This document shows positions 1-6,495 of a DNA stretch of 21,826 nucleotides, piece by piece (the first letter of the stretch is position 1; every line of letters starts with the position of its first letter). This stretch comes from CALWRM01 sp050309765. Its GTDB lineage: Bacteria > Bacillota > Clostridia > Christensenellales > UBA1750. The notes beneath the pieces are model-generated. The model was given only the letters and a program-made list of their open reading frames with translations. It searched no databases and had not been told where the DNA came from. The DNA lies in contig JBNRMU010000176.1 of the NCBI GenBank assembly GCA_050309765.1, positions 1-21,826 on the forward strand. The letters are read 5' to 3'. The position numbers were made by a program, and so were the translations under genes.

Positions 1-628
1 ATACAGGGCATATTTATAAACCCGGCAAGCTCGCTGGCTCGCAGGCGGCGGTGGCCCGCGATGATCTCATAGCCGCCGTCCTCCCGGGGACGCACCAGCG
101 CGGGCTGATTGACGCCGCTGGCCTTGACCGACTCCACCAGCCCCTGCATTTCAGCGTCGTCCCGGACGCCGAAGGGATGGTTTTTGAACGGGTGCAGCTC
201 GGAAAGGTTGAGATACACGACCTCTTCCTTTTCGCCGCGAGAGGCGTCACGGGGCTCGGGCGGCTGTTCCGGCTGGGCGGGAGCGGCCTCCTCCTTGACA
301 GGGACCTTTTTCGCAGCCAGTTTACTTTGGGCTTTGGGGCGGCAGCCTCGCCGGGGGCCGCCTTGTCAGCCTTTGCCGGGCGGCCCCCGCGGGGCTTGTC
401 CGCACCGTCGGATTTATCTGCCGGGGCTTTCTGCGGCGCTGCTTTCTGTGTGGTGGCCTTGTCCTTTGCGGCCTCTTCACGGGCAGCGGCAAAATCTACG
501 ACCCTTCCGGGCATGGGCGGGGACGCCTGTTCAGGCGGCGCAGCCTTGACCGGATCGGCCTGCCGCTGGGCCGGGGCCTCGGCGGGCTTTTCAGCCTCGG
601 GGCCGATGCTTTTCTTTTCGTCTGCCAT
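1..628 (-). pseudogene. ParB-like nuclease-domain protein, frameshifted and cut by the window edge
   Basis: The gene starts at ATG 628 behind an AAAGGAGG site seven bases upstream. The first ~100 residues are a low-complexity Ala/Pro/Lys/Glu-rich linker beginning MADEKKSIGPEAEKPAEAP. At about 321-330 the reading frame changes. Downstream, the -1 frame is open to the window edge and reads EEVVYLNLSELHPFKNHPFG, then GYEIIAGHRRLRASELAGF. Those are the hallmark segments of the ParB/RepB/Spo0J N-terminal domain, including the GHRR box. One extra base in the short A-run near 325 would join the two halves, so this is either a one-base deletion or a sequencing error. Family knowledge: ParB-like proteins of this shape sit in the maintenance module of clostridial conjugative elements. 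No ParA gene is visible upstream. The domain assignment is firm; whether the gene is truly broken is not. Confidence 0.82.
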
Positions 629-654
629 TTACTGACCTCCTTTGTCGTGGCATG

Positions 655-679
655 AAAAAAAGCCAGCCTCGCGGCTGGC
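655..679 (-). terminator. Intrinsic terminator/attenuator-like hairpin in the ParB leader
   Basis: On the minus strand a 7-bp stem (GCCAGCC/GGCTGGC, 4-base loop) is followed by seven T residues. It lies between an upstream AAAGGAGG at about 694-701 and the ParB-like start codon at 628. It therefore either ends an upstream transcript or attenuates the ParB-like gene. Confidence 0.6.
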
Positions 680-714
680 AAGTACGGAACGCCTCCTTTC
701 TCTGTCGGATATAT

Positions 715-745
715 GAAAACGCCGCCCGTTGTCCTGTTGGGCGGC
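715..745 (-). terminator. Second minus-strand hairpin, possible terminator
   Basis: A 7-bp GC-only stem (721-727 with 739-745, 11-base loop) is followed on the minus strand by GTTTTC. It is the second terminator-like hairpin ahead of the ParB-like gene. The U-tract is short, so its activity is uncertain. Confidence 0.4.
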
Positions 746-774
746 AAGATAGCGCAGCAAGTTTGAATAAGGTC

Positions 775-803
775 TTGACATTTTTCAGATAAACGCCTAT
801 AAT
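775..803 (+). promoter_or_regulatory. Consensus sigma-A promoter for the 832-4199 gene series
   Basis: TTGACA at 775-780, a 17-base spacer and TATAAT at 798-803 make a perfect vegetative promoter. Transcription should begin near 810. This excludes the in-frame ATG at 802, which overlaps the -10 box, and supports the start at 832 behind GGAGG. Confidence 0.85.
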
Positions 804-831
804 GCAGTCAAGAATATTGAGGAGGTGTGCT

Positions 832-1596
832 ATGCACACGATTGAAATGAGTTTTCCCCCTGAATTGATCGCCATAATGGTCCATTGTGTTGAAGATGCT
901 GTTGGGGACGATATTCTCACGGACGTCCAGGCAAATGACCTTCAGACCAGAAATAGCGTTCCTGCAAGAATCTGGGATTTGCTGAACACAAATCTCGTAA
1001 GGGCCTTAGAAACAGAGGATTGCACGGTCGCCAAAGCACACCGGGGGCCTTGGGAAATGCTTATCATTTACGAAAAGAGCACTCAGTGTATTTTCACGTT
1101 CATGCGGGAGAAACGTTTTGCTGAGCTCCGGAAGCGTCAACAGAAACGAACAAATATGCACTACATCGACATGCTGACGAAGCAATTTAATCATGACCTG
1201 ATAAGCGATCAGCAGCAGACAAGCCTTTTCCCGTGTGCTTTTTCCGATGATAACCGACTTCCCGAGTTAGTCCAAGCGTTATTGTATGACTTGGAGGGAG
1301 GCAGTGATATCGTTCGGCGTCATGTCCTTGTCCTATTTGAAACGGTAGGCTATCAGTTGGCCCACATCCGCGCTGTTATGGTTACGCCCACTCTGGATGT
1401 AGCTCATGGCTGCGAGCAGGACTGGTCAAAGTACATTGCGGCAACAGAAAGTGTAGTGGTACCGAAAGTTGCTGATCCCGAAAACCCGGAAAACCAACCC
1501 TCTCGTGGTCTTTCCCTCAAACCCAAAGCGGTGACTCGCAAAAAGCAGAAGCCGCAACTGCGGGATGTACAGCAAGAACAGGATGATCTCGGATAA
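832..1596 (+). CDS. Protein of unknown function (possibly DUF5986-like), first gene of the cassette
   Basis: A soluble protein of about 254 residues beginning MHTIEMSFPPELIA. ATG 832 follows GGAGG (821-825) and a consensus promoter; the upstream in-frame ATG at 802 lies in the -10 box. The centre is rich in basic residues (REKRFAELRKRQQKRTNMHY, roughly residues 96-115) and the C-terminal ~50 residues are a charged, Pro/Lys-rich tail that is probably disordered. No membrane segment, signal peptide or catalytic motif is evident. The segment around IIYEKSTQCIFTFMREKRF reminds me of proteins labelled DUF5986 that occur beside XRE/ImmA regulators, but that is recall and not a search result. It lies just upstream of an XRE/ImmA gene and may be the partner that gene controls. 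Confidence 0.7.
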   Translation: MHTIEMSFPPELIAIMVHCVEDAVGDDILTDVQANDLQTRNSVPARIWDLLNTNLVRALETEDCTVAKAHRGPWEMLIIYEKSTQCIFTFMREKRFAELRKRQQKRTNMHYIDMLTKQFNHDLISDQQQTSLFPCAFSDDNRLPELVQALLYDLEGGSDIVRRHVLVLFETVGYQLAHIRAVMVTPTLDVAHGCEQDWSKYIAATESVVVPKVADPENPENQPSRGLSLKPKAVTRKKQKPQLRDVQQEQDDLG

Positions 1597-1625
1597 AGAG
1601 AACCGTTGCAAGATTGCCCTCGTCT

Positions 1626-1658
1626 TACCATCGGGGAAAACCACTTTCCCTGATGGTA
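1626..1658. repeat. 14-bp-stem hairpin between cassette genes
   Basis: Positions 1626-1639 pair with 1645-1658 (TACCATCGGGGAAA against TTTCCCTGATGGTA) over 14 bp with a single G-U pair. No T-run follows directly. It may be an RNA processing or stability structure, or a regulator-binding dyad upstream of the XRE/ImmA gene. Confidence 0.55.
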
Positions 1659-1660
1659 TG

Positions 1661-1694
1661 AACGCTATTTTATGGTGGAAAAAATGGCGTTTTT
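1661..1694 (+). terminator. Terminator-like hairpin after the first cassette gene
   Basis: AACGCTATTTT (1661-1671) pairs with AAAATGGCGTT (1681-1691), and T residues continue to 1694. It could end or attenuate the transcript from the 775-803 promoter before the XRE/ImmA gene at 1730. Confidence 0.45.
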
Positions 1695-1729
1695 CACATT
1701 TGAAGATAGCCAAGAAAAGGAGCGCCTAA

Positions 1730-2896
1730 ATGAATAGCCATTTTAATGGAGAACGTTTGAAGCAGGCCAGAATATATAGGGGACTGACAGTTGCAGAATT
1801 AGCTGAACAGGTCGGCTGCCAACGCCAAACTCTTTCTATGTATGAAATCGCAAAGAGCCAGCCGGCAGATAAAACCGTTGTCGAACGGATTGCTCACGCA
1901 TTAAACTTTCCAATCCGTTATTTTTATGAGAAACAAACTTTACACGCAACTGGAACAGTGTATTTTCGCTCTTTACTCACCACGAACAAAAAGTACCGCA
2001 GTGAGCAAATCGTTAAAATGTCTTTTTTATCCCAAGTCTATTCTTTCCTGCAAGACTATATTGAGTTTCCTGAATTTGAAGCGATTACGTTACCCGATGA
2101 TTGTACACCTGAGATTGCTGCGTCTATTTTAAGGGAAGATTGGCATCTTGGTCAAGGGCCGATTGAGAATTTGATATCTGTTGTTGAACAGCAAGGTATT
2201 TTAGTCACATCTTTTAATACAAGCACGGATGATGTTGATGCCTTCAGCCAGCTTGTAGATATTGCGGAAAACTCAACATTTCTTATTGCCTATTCAAGCA
2301 ATAAGACCTCGGCCGCACGCATCCATTTTGATATTGCTCATGAATTGGGGCATATCTGCTTGCATGAATGGAGTGATGATATTGAAGATATACCGAAAGA
2401 CGAATTCAAAATACGAGAACGACAAGCCAATGATTTTGCAGCAGCTTTTCTCTTGCCAGAGGAAACTTTTAAGCGAGACGCTTTAGCTGGGCCGCAAACA
2501 ATCGCATACTATAAGCAACTTAAAAAGAAATGGAAAGTTTCTATCGCAGCCATGATCCGGCGAGCCGAAAAGCTGGGAGTAATGACGATGGAGGAGTATC
2601 AAACCCTTATCCGAATTATGCAGCGGAGAGGACAGCGGAAAGAAGAACCCTTAGATGATGTTCTTATCACAGCGGAGCCGGCACTCTTGAAGACATCAGT
2701 GATGATGCTGTTGCAAGAAAATGTATTTACACCGAAGGAGTTTATGAGTGAATTATCACAAAGCTATGGTTTAAGCATCAATCCTTCGGAAGTAGAATAT
2801 CTACTGGATTTACCAGCAGGAACATTATCTTCCCCTAAAATAATTGACTTCACAAGATTACAAATAAAAAAATATGATAAGGAGGAGCAATTTTGA
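1730..2896 (+). CDS. XRE-family HTH regulator fused to ImmA/IrrE-type metallopeptidase
   Basis: A protein of 388 residues. Residues ~6-65 form an XRE/Cro helix-turn-helix (FNGERLKQARIYRGLTVAEL, then an RQTLSMYE recognition region). Residues ~190-250 hold a zinc-peptidase motif, HELGH at 204-208, with a second acidic/helical block RERQANDFAAAFLLP whose E230 is the likely third ligand. Start ATG 1730 follows AAGGAG. Family knowledge: ImmA/IrrE peptidases cleave partner repressors, and HTH-ImmA fusions regulate mobile-element or toxin/defence genes. The gene overlaps the next by three bases (its TGA lies within TTGA), so translation is coupled. Base composition is more AT-rich than the right-hand genes, consistent with acquisition. 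Its cleavage target, if any, is not visible; the first cassette protein is a candidate. Confidence 0.93.
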   Translation: MNSHFNGERLKQARIYRGLTVAELAEQVGCQRQTLSMYEIAKSQPADKTVVERIAHALNFPIRYFYEKQTLHATGTVYFRSLLTTNKKYRSEQIVKMSFLSQVYSFLQDYIEFPEFEAITLPDDCTPEIAASILREDWHLGQGPIENLISVVEQQGILVTSFNTSTDDVDAFSQLVDIAENSTFLIAYSSNKTSAARIHFDIAHELGHICLHEWSDDIEDIPKDEFKIRERQANDFAAAFLLPEETFKRDALAGPQTIAYYKQLKKKWKVSIAAMIRRAEKLGVMTMEEYQTLIRIMQRRGQRKEEPLDDVLITAEPALLKTSVMMLLQENVFTPKEFMSELSQSYGLSINPSEVEYLLDLPAGTLSSPKIIDFTRLQIKKYDKEEQF

Positions 2897-3354
2897 GTGA
2901 TACCACATTGAGTTTTACAATTCAAGGTGATAGCGAAGGATATGTAACCTTTACTTGCCCATATTGCCATTCGGACTTCAAACTTCAAGCTGGAGAATTC
3001 CAAAATGATGAAGAGCCTTTTAATGAGCTGTTTTGTCCTTATTGTGGGCTCTCAAAGGAGGTCACTAATTTCTATTCCGAAGATGTAAAAGAAAAAGCTC
3101 GTGAGTTAGCAACTAATTATATGATTGAGGAACTGAATAAGAGCTTTGGCAAACTCAAACGCTCAGTCAATCGCAGAAATAGTATAATAAAGATAGATTA
3201 CAAACCACTTAAGAAAGTCAACGTGAGGGAGTTGAAAGAAAACGATTCTCAAGAAGTTGAGTTTAAGTGTGATATATGCAATCATCATACGAAAGTCTTA
3301 TATTGTGTAGGGAAATCAAAAATCTTTTGTCCTTATTGTGGGGTAGATATATAA
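2893..3354 (+). CDS. Double zinc-ribbon protein of unknown function
   Basis: A protein of 153 residues starting at TTG 2893 behind GGAGGAG (2881-2887) and overlapping the end of the XRE/ImmA gene. Two treble-clef/zinc-ribbon CxxC pairs are clear: C22/C25 with C48/C51 near the N-terminus (TCPYCHSDF, LFCPYCGLS), and C126/C129 with C146/C149 at the extreme C-terminus (FKCDICNHH, FCPYCGVDI). A charged helical linker separates them. Such proteins usually bind nucleic acid or protein partners; no enzyme domain is present. The ATG of the next gene overlaps this stop codon, so the two are probably made in step and may work together. I do not recognise a named family. Confidence 0.85.
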   Translation: MSDTTLSFTIQGDSEGYVTFTCPYCHSDFKLQAGEFQNDEEPFNELFCPYCGLSKEVTNFYSEDVKEKARELATNYMIEELNKSFGKLKRSVNRRNSIIKIDYKPLKKVNVRELKENDSQEVEFKCDICNHHTKVLYCVGKSKIFCPYCGVDI

Positions 3355-4199
3355 TGACACGGAAAGAATTAAGAGAGATTAGTCTTTCTTTTCGCAGATT
3401 ATCCAGCAATTTCTTAAATTCAACTGATAGTACCGCTCCCGTTTTAATACAACGATTCAAAACTTACATTGACAGTACTCCATTTATAGTGGACATTATA
3501 AAACACGAAATAGACGGTATTGACTATGACTACCAAGAGTGTTTCATAGAAAATGCACACGGAGGATGGAATGAGGTTTCTCCTCCGGTAGATGAGAGAT
3601 GTCACATCAAGGCAATGTATGACTATTTGACAGTAATAGTTGAAAATGGGAGTAATGTGCTTGGGGTAGCAATGTCCTATTATTATGCAAGCGGCAAGTT
3701 GAATGATATGATTAAGCGTTTTCTCGACGCTGCTTTCAAGCCACTCATTGATTATATCAATGATGAGATTTCAAAAGAAATGATTTCATTAGAAGAAGAA
3801 AAGACTTCGTCTATGACTCAAAACATCGAAACGGTATATGGGACTGTTAACCAGCAAGGGAATGGAGTAATTGTAAGTGAAACATTTTTTCTATCTCCAG
3901 AGGCAAAGGAAATCACTGAGCTGATTGAAAAAGTAATGCCTTGTTTGGAACAGCTATCTGGCATTCCCGCAGATGCAATTGAGGATGTTAGAGATGACTT
4001 GCAGTCTATTGAGGAACAGATTAAATCGAAATCTCCTAAAGGTAGTAGACTTAAAAAGGGAGTACAGGGCGTAAAAAAGTTTCTAAGTGAATTTTCAATG
4101 AAGCTCGCTGTCTCTCTTGCTGCAACTGCTGTTACTCAATTGGACTGGACAACTCTTATAACGAAAATTGAAGACTATATCGCATTGCTTCATCTATAA
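3354..4199 (+). CDS. Protein of unknown function, last gene of the cassette (candidate effector)
   Basis: A protein of about 281 residues from ATG 3354, which overlaps the preceding TAA; an upstream in-frame extension would run into the zinc-ribbon gene and is unlikely. It is mostly helical and acidic in the middle (DYINDEISKEMISLEEEKTS). Around residues 165-180 a beta-like stretch carries TVYGTVNQQGNGVIVS, a turn pattern I associate loosely with Gly/Asn-rich segments in abortive-infection-type proteins. The C-terminus is basic then hydrophobic (SRLKKGVQGVKKFLSEFSMK followed by LAVSLAATAV), possibly an amphipathic membrane-associating helix. No catalytic motif is visible. Its position as the distal gene behind an HTH-peptidase and a zinc-ribbon protein makes an effector role plausible, but that is inference only. 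Confidence 0.75.
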   Translation: MTRKELREISLSFRRLSSNFLNSTDSTAPVLIQRFKTYIDSTPFIVDIIKHEIDGIDYDYQECFIENAHGGWNEVSPPVDERCHIKAMYDYLTVIVENGSNVLGVAMSYYYASGKLNDMIKRFLDAAFKPLIDYINDEISKEMISLEEEKTSSMTQNIETVYGTVNQQGNGVIVSETFFLSPEAKEITELIEKVMPCLEQLSGIPADAIEDVRDDLQSIEEQIKSKSPKGSRLKKGVQGVKKFLSEFSMKLAVSLAATAVTQLDWTTLITKIEDYIALLHL

Positions 4200-4241
4200 T
4201 AATTCCGTGTATTGATCGCACCTCCCGAGCTCGGGGTTACG

Positions 4242-4293
4242 GGGGTACGTAACCTCTTAGCTTGGGAGCCCAAACCTGACGGTTGCGTACCCC
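4242..4293. repeat. 13-bp inverted repeat forming a long hairpin
   Basis: GGGGTACGTAACC (4242-4254) pairs with GGTTGCGTACCCC (4281-4293) over 13 bp, counting one T-G pair. Inside the loop TTGGG and CCCAA (4263-4272) form a second small dyad. It overlaps direct-repeat copy A. Confidence 0.75.
4264..4293. repeat. Direct repeat, copy A
   Basis: Thirty bases starting GGGAGCCCAAAC match copy B (4356-4385) at 27 of 30 positions, and the three differences are all transitions. Each copy is preceded by GGGGGTA. The offset between copies is 92 bases. This is a candidate attachment or terminal repeat. Confidence 0.75.
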
Positions 4294-4338
4294 TCTTGTG
4301 AGAACTCAAAAAAGTTAATACGTGTCTCTCCACAATCA

Positions 4339-4387
4339 GGGGGTATAGCTCAGCTGGGAGCCCAAACTTGGCGGTTGCGTACCTCCA
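4339..4387 (+). other. Deleted tRNA-Ala-like sequence
   Basis: Positions 4339-4360 match the acceptor 5' strand and D-arm of bacterial tRNA-Ala (GGGGGTA, TAGCTCAG, CTGGGAG). Positions 4380-4386 (TACCTCC) pair with 4339-4345, including the G3-U70 pair that marks alanine tRNA, and A follows at the discriminator position. The anticodon arm and T-arm are absent and replaced by the body of direct repeat B. It cannot be a functional tRNA, and no CCA follows. Confidence 0.6.
4356..4385. repeat. Direct repeat, copy B
   Basis: Second copy of the 30-base repeat, differing from copy A (4264-4293) by three transitions. Here the sequence upstream is the tRNA-Ala-like D-arm rather than the long hairpin arm. 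Confidence 0.75.
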
Positions 4388-4403
4388 TTCCTTTTAGCTG
4401 CTT

Positions 4404-4441
4404 AAAAAATTTCGGCGCTCAAAATGTTTTTGAGCGCCGAA
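4404..4441 (-). terminator. Strong intrinsic terminator after the excisionase remnant
   Basis: TTCGGCGCTCAAAA (4411-4424) pairs perfectly with TTTTGAGCGCCGAA (4428-4441) around a 3-base loop. On the minus strand it is followed by ATTTTTT (4404-4410). It would end minus-strand transcription from the excisionase-like gene. Confidence 0.8.
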
Positions 4442-4523
4442 ATAATCATTTTTCAAAGTGTACGGATAAAAACCTCTTGCTACTGGCCTGTAAACCGTTG
4501 AAATCACAGGATTTTTGTAAGTC

Positions 4524-4736
4524 CTATAATTTCACTCCGACCACGTTTTGTTCCACCTACGCGCGTTTTTTTTCCATGGGTACCACGAGGCGCATCCCGA
4601 TTTTCAAAACTGGAAAGCCTTTCTCGTGCATCAGCTCGTACATGCTGGAGATGGAGATTCCCAGCAGCTATGCCGCTGTTTCTGCATTGAGAAATAGCGG
4701 CAGCTCATGGTATGATTTGTACATGGACTGTTTCAT
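4524..4736 (-). pseudogene. Excisionase-like small HTH protein with two in-frame TAG codons
   Basis: Reading the minus strand from ATG 4736 gives MKQSMYKSYHELPLFLNAET, then a winged-HTH-like body (LLGISISSMYELMHEKGFPV, LKIGMRLVVP), then VEQNVVGVKL and TAG at 4524-4526. The frame is continuous over 70 codons except for TAG at codon 23 (4668-4670) and codon 60 (4557-4559). Small DNA-binding proteins of this kind (the excisionase/helix-turn-helix family of Tn916- and Tn1549-like elements) normally have Gln or a similar residue at the first position and Trp at the second, from my memory of the family. CAG to TAG and TGG to TAG would each be one transition. No integrase gene is seen beside it, so the element is probably no longer mobile by itself. 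Confidence 0.75.
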
Positions 4737-5093
4737 TGAACGAACATCTCTTTCTAAAAACTCCAGACTGGTTCAACCGATATATATAAGCGGCTGACGC
4801 TGTTCTCGCTATTCAGTTTTTCTTTTTCGTGTCTATGTGTTTTTGATTGTTTTCCGGCTCGTTGCTGCGGCGGGAGACGATCTTGCTATTGACTTTACCT
4901 CGATTTAAAATGAAAGGGGCAGGTACACAAACATAGCGGCACCGCAAAGGAAGCTCGATCGGCGTTGCCTATGTGCGTTCAGTGTGAAGCCGCAATTTAA
5001 GGACGACCTCGCTTAAGAATTATATTCTTGCCATTACGTGCATATTCGATACGATTTAACTTGCCATTACGTGCGTTATCATTCTCTACGAAC
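4737..5093. other. Intergenic stretch with a possible recombinase remnant
   Basis: No intact gene is visible. Near 4930-4986 the plus strand reads IAAPQRKL and, in a neighbouring frame, VAYVR before stops. This resembles the start of large serine recombinases (RKLRVAAYCRVST), but it is very short and frame-broken. A minus-strand open frame here (4997-5239) overlaps the ATPase gene antisense and is not supported. Confidence 0.3.
5027..5074. repeat. Pair of 15-base direct repeats
   Basis: CTTGCCATTACGTGC occurs at 5027-5041 and again at 5060-5074, a 33-base period, just upstream of the ATPase promoter. They could be regulator half-sites or a remnant of a longer repeat. Confidence 0.6.
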
Positions 5094-5122
5094 TTGCTTT
5101 TTCGTGATTTATGGGGCATAAT
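5094..5122 (+). promoter_or_regulatory. Likely promoter of the ATPase gene
   Basis: TTGCTT (5094-5099), a 17-base spacer and CATAAT (5117-5122) lie about 30 bases ahead of the start codon at 5155. Confidence 0.55.
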
Positions 5123-5154
5123 ATGCTCAACAAACCATTGCGGAGGATTGTGAA

Positions 5155-6495
5155 ATGCTGAAACGCAAGATCTATGACGAGCTTCTTTCGTGGAAGAAAA
5201 AGAGCGGCGGGCAGACTGCGCTGCTGATCGACGGCGCACGTCGTGTCGGCAAAAGCTTTATCGCGGAGTTGTTCGCAGAACAGGAATACAAGAGCCACAT
5301 CATCATTGACTTTGGCAACACACCGCAGGATATTCTTGATCTGTTTATCAACGAAAGCTCCGATCTGGATCTCTTTTTTGCCAAGCTCAGCGCCTTCTAC
5401 TCTACCGTTCTTTATAAACGAGAGTCGCTTATTGTGTTTGACGAGGTGCAGCAGTTTCCGCGGGCGCGGCAGCTCATTAAATATCTCGTTGCAGACGGGC
5501 GCTATGACTATCTGGAAACTGGGTCGCTGATCCGTCTGAAGAAAAACACCGAGAACATCATCATTCCCTCGGAAGAGGAACACATTGAGATGTTCCCGAT
5601 GGATTTCGAGGAATTTCTCTGGGCGCTGGGAGATGAGGCGACCGTTCCACTGATCAGGACGTGTTTTGAGGCAAAGAAGCCGTTGGGCCAGGCGCTTCAC
5701 CGGAAAGTAATGAACGATTTTCGTCAGTACGTGCTGGTGGGAGGCATGCCGCAGTCCGTTCTGGCCTATATTGACGGCAAGAACTTTGCGGCGTCGGATG
5801 AGGCCAAGCGCCGTATCCTGCAGCTGTATCGGGACGACGTCTCCAAGTTTGCCGCTGGGTATGAGGAAAAGGTTTATGCCGTCTTTGACGGGATTCCCGG
5901 TCAGCTCTCCAAGAAAGAAAAAAAGTATAAGCTGTCTTCTCTGAGCAAGACCGCCCGCTTCCGTGCTTATGAGGACTCTTTCATCTGGCTGAACGAGGCG
6001 ATGGTCGTCAATGCTTGCTTCAATGCCTCCGATCCCAACGTCGGCCTTGCGCTCAGCGCCGATCACGCCACGCAGAAATGCTATATGGCCGACACCGGAC
6101 TGCTGGTCACGCACACCTTCATGGATCGCTCTTTTACGGACAACGAGCTCTATAAAGCCATCTTGTTTGATAAATTGGACGTCAACGAAGGCATGATCAT
6201 GGAAAACATCGTTGCGCAGATGCTCCGGCGTAACGGGCATAAGCTGTATTTCTACTCTCGAAGTGATAGTGAAAACCGGGAAAACCACATGGAGGTCGAT
6301 TTCCTGATTACGGAGAACAGGAAGATTGCCCCGATTGAAGTGAAGTCCGCCAACTACCGTTTCCATTCTTCGCTCGATAAATTCCGGAAGAAGTTTTCTC
6401 ATAAGATTGGCGCCTCCTATATTCTCTACCCAAAGGATGTAATGCAAAAAGATGGCGTCTGGCATCTGCCGCTTTATATGGCGATGTTCCTTTGA
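5155..6495 (+). CDS. AAA-family ATP-binding protein with DUF4143-type nuclease-like tail
   Basis: A protein of 446 residues; ATG 5155 follows GGAGG. The Walker A loop is GARRVGKS (27-34) and Walker B is LIVFDEVQ (D96, E97). The C-terminal part has MEVDFLI...IAPIEVKSANYR with D382, E395 and K397 in a PD-(D/E)xK-like pattern. This is the standard layout of the AAA_14/DUF4143 family, which is abundant in gut anaerobes and archaea and whose cellular role is poorly defined. Length is normal and no break is seen. It stands alone, between degraded mobile-element sequence and the tRNA-Thr scar, so it may be cargo of the island. Its GC content is nearer that of the core genes than that of the 1730-4199 cassette. 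Confidence 0.92.
   Translation: MLKRKIYDELLSWKKKSGGQTALLIDGARRVGKSFIAELFAEQEYKSHIIIDFGNTPQDILDLFINESSDLDLFFAKLSAFYSTVLYKRESLIVFDEVQQFPRARQLIKYLVADGRYDYLETGSLIRLKKNTENIIIPSEEEHIEMFPMDFEEFLWALGDEATVPLIRTCFEAKKPLGQALHRKVMNDFRQYVLVGGMPQSVLAYIDGKNFAASDEAKRRILQLYRDDVSKFAAGYEEKVYAVFDGIPGQLSKKEKKYKLSSLSKTARFRAYEDSFIWLNEAMVVNACFNASDPNVGLALSADHATQKCYMADTGLLVTHTFMDRSFTDNELYKAILFDKLDVNEGMIMENIVAQMLRRNGHKLYFYSRSDSENRENHMEVDFLITENRKIAPIEVKSANYRFHSSLDKFRKKFSHKIGASYILYPKDVMQKDGVWHLPLYMAMFL

Larger units (their letters stand above)
4200..4523. other. Non-coding repeat-rich end of the cassette region
   Basis: No gene is supported here; a plus-strand open frame (4375-4797) is the complement of the excisionase remnant. 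The stretch holds a 12-bp palindrome CCCGAGCTCGGG (4224-4235), a long hairpin, two direct repeats, a deleted tRNA-Ala-like sequence and a terminator. This looks like the rearranged boundary of a mobile element. Confidence 0.6.

Noticed and set aside
51..635. Long plus-strand open frames opposite the ParB-like gene
   Set aside because: They are the complement of a GC-rich coding region. The minus strand carries the recognisable ParB domain and a ribosome site.
4339..4387. Functional tRNA-Ala gene
   Set aside because: The anticodon and T arms are missing and no CCA follows; only the acceptor pairing and D-arm sequence remain.
4375..4797. Plus-strand 140-codon frame
   Set aside because: It lies opposite the excisionase-like sequence, has no ribosome site and its translation resembles nothing; the minus-strand reading is clearly protein-like.
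4200..5100. CRISPR array
   Set aside because: Only two copies of each repeat occur, with unequal context and no regular spacers or cas genes.
4997..5239. Minus-strand 80-codon frame with repeated ARNGK
   Set aside because: The repeat is just the translation of the 15-base direct repeats, and most of the frame is antisense to the ATPase gene and its promoter.
5086..6465. Minus-strand 459-codon frame antisense to the ATPase gene
   Set aside because: It is almost exactly the complement of a gene with clear Walker motifs; no ribosome site or domain is present.
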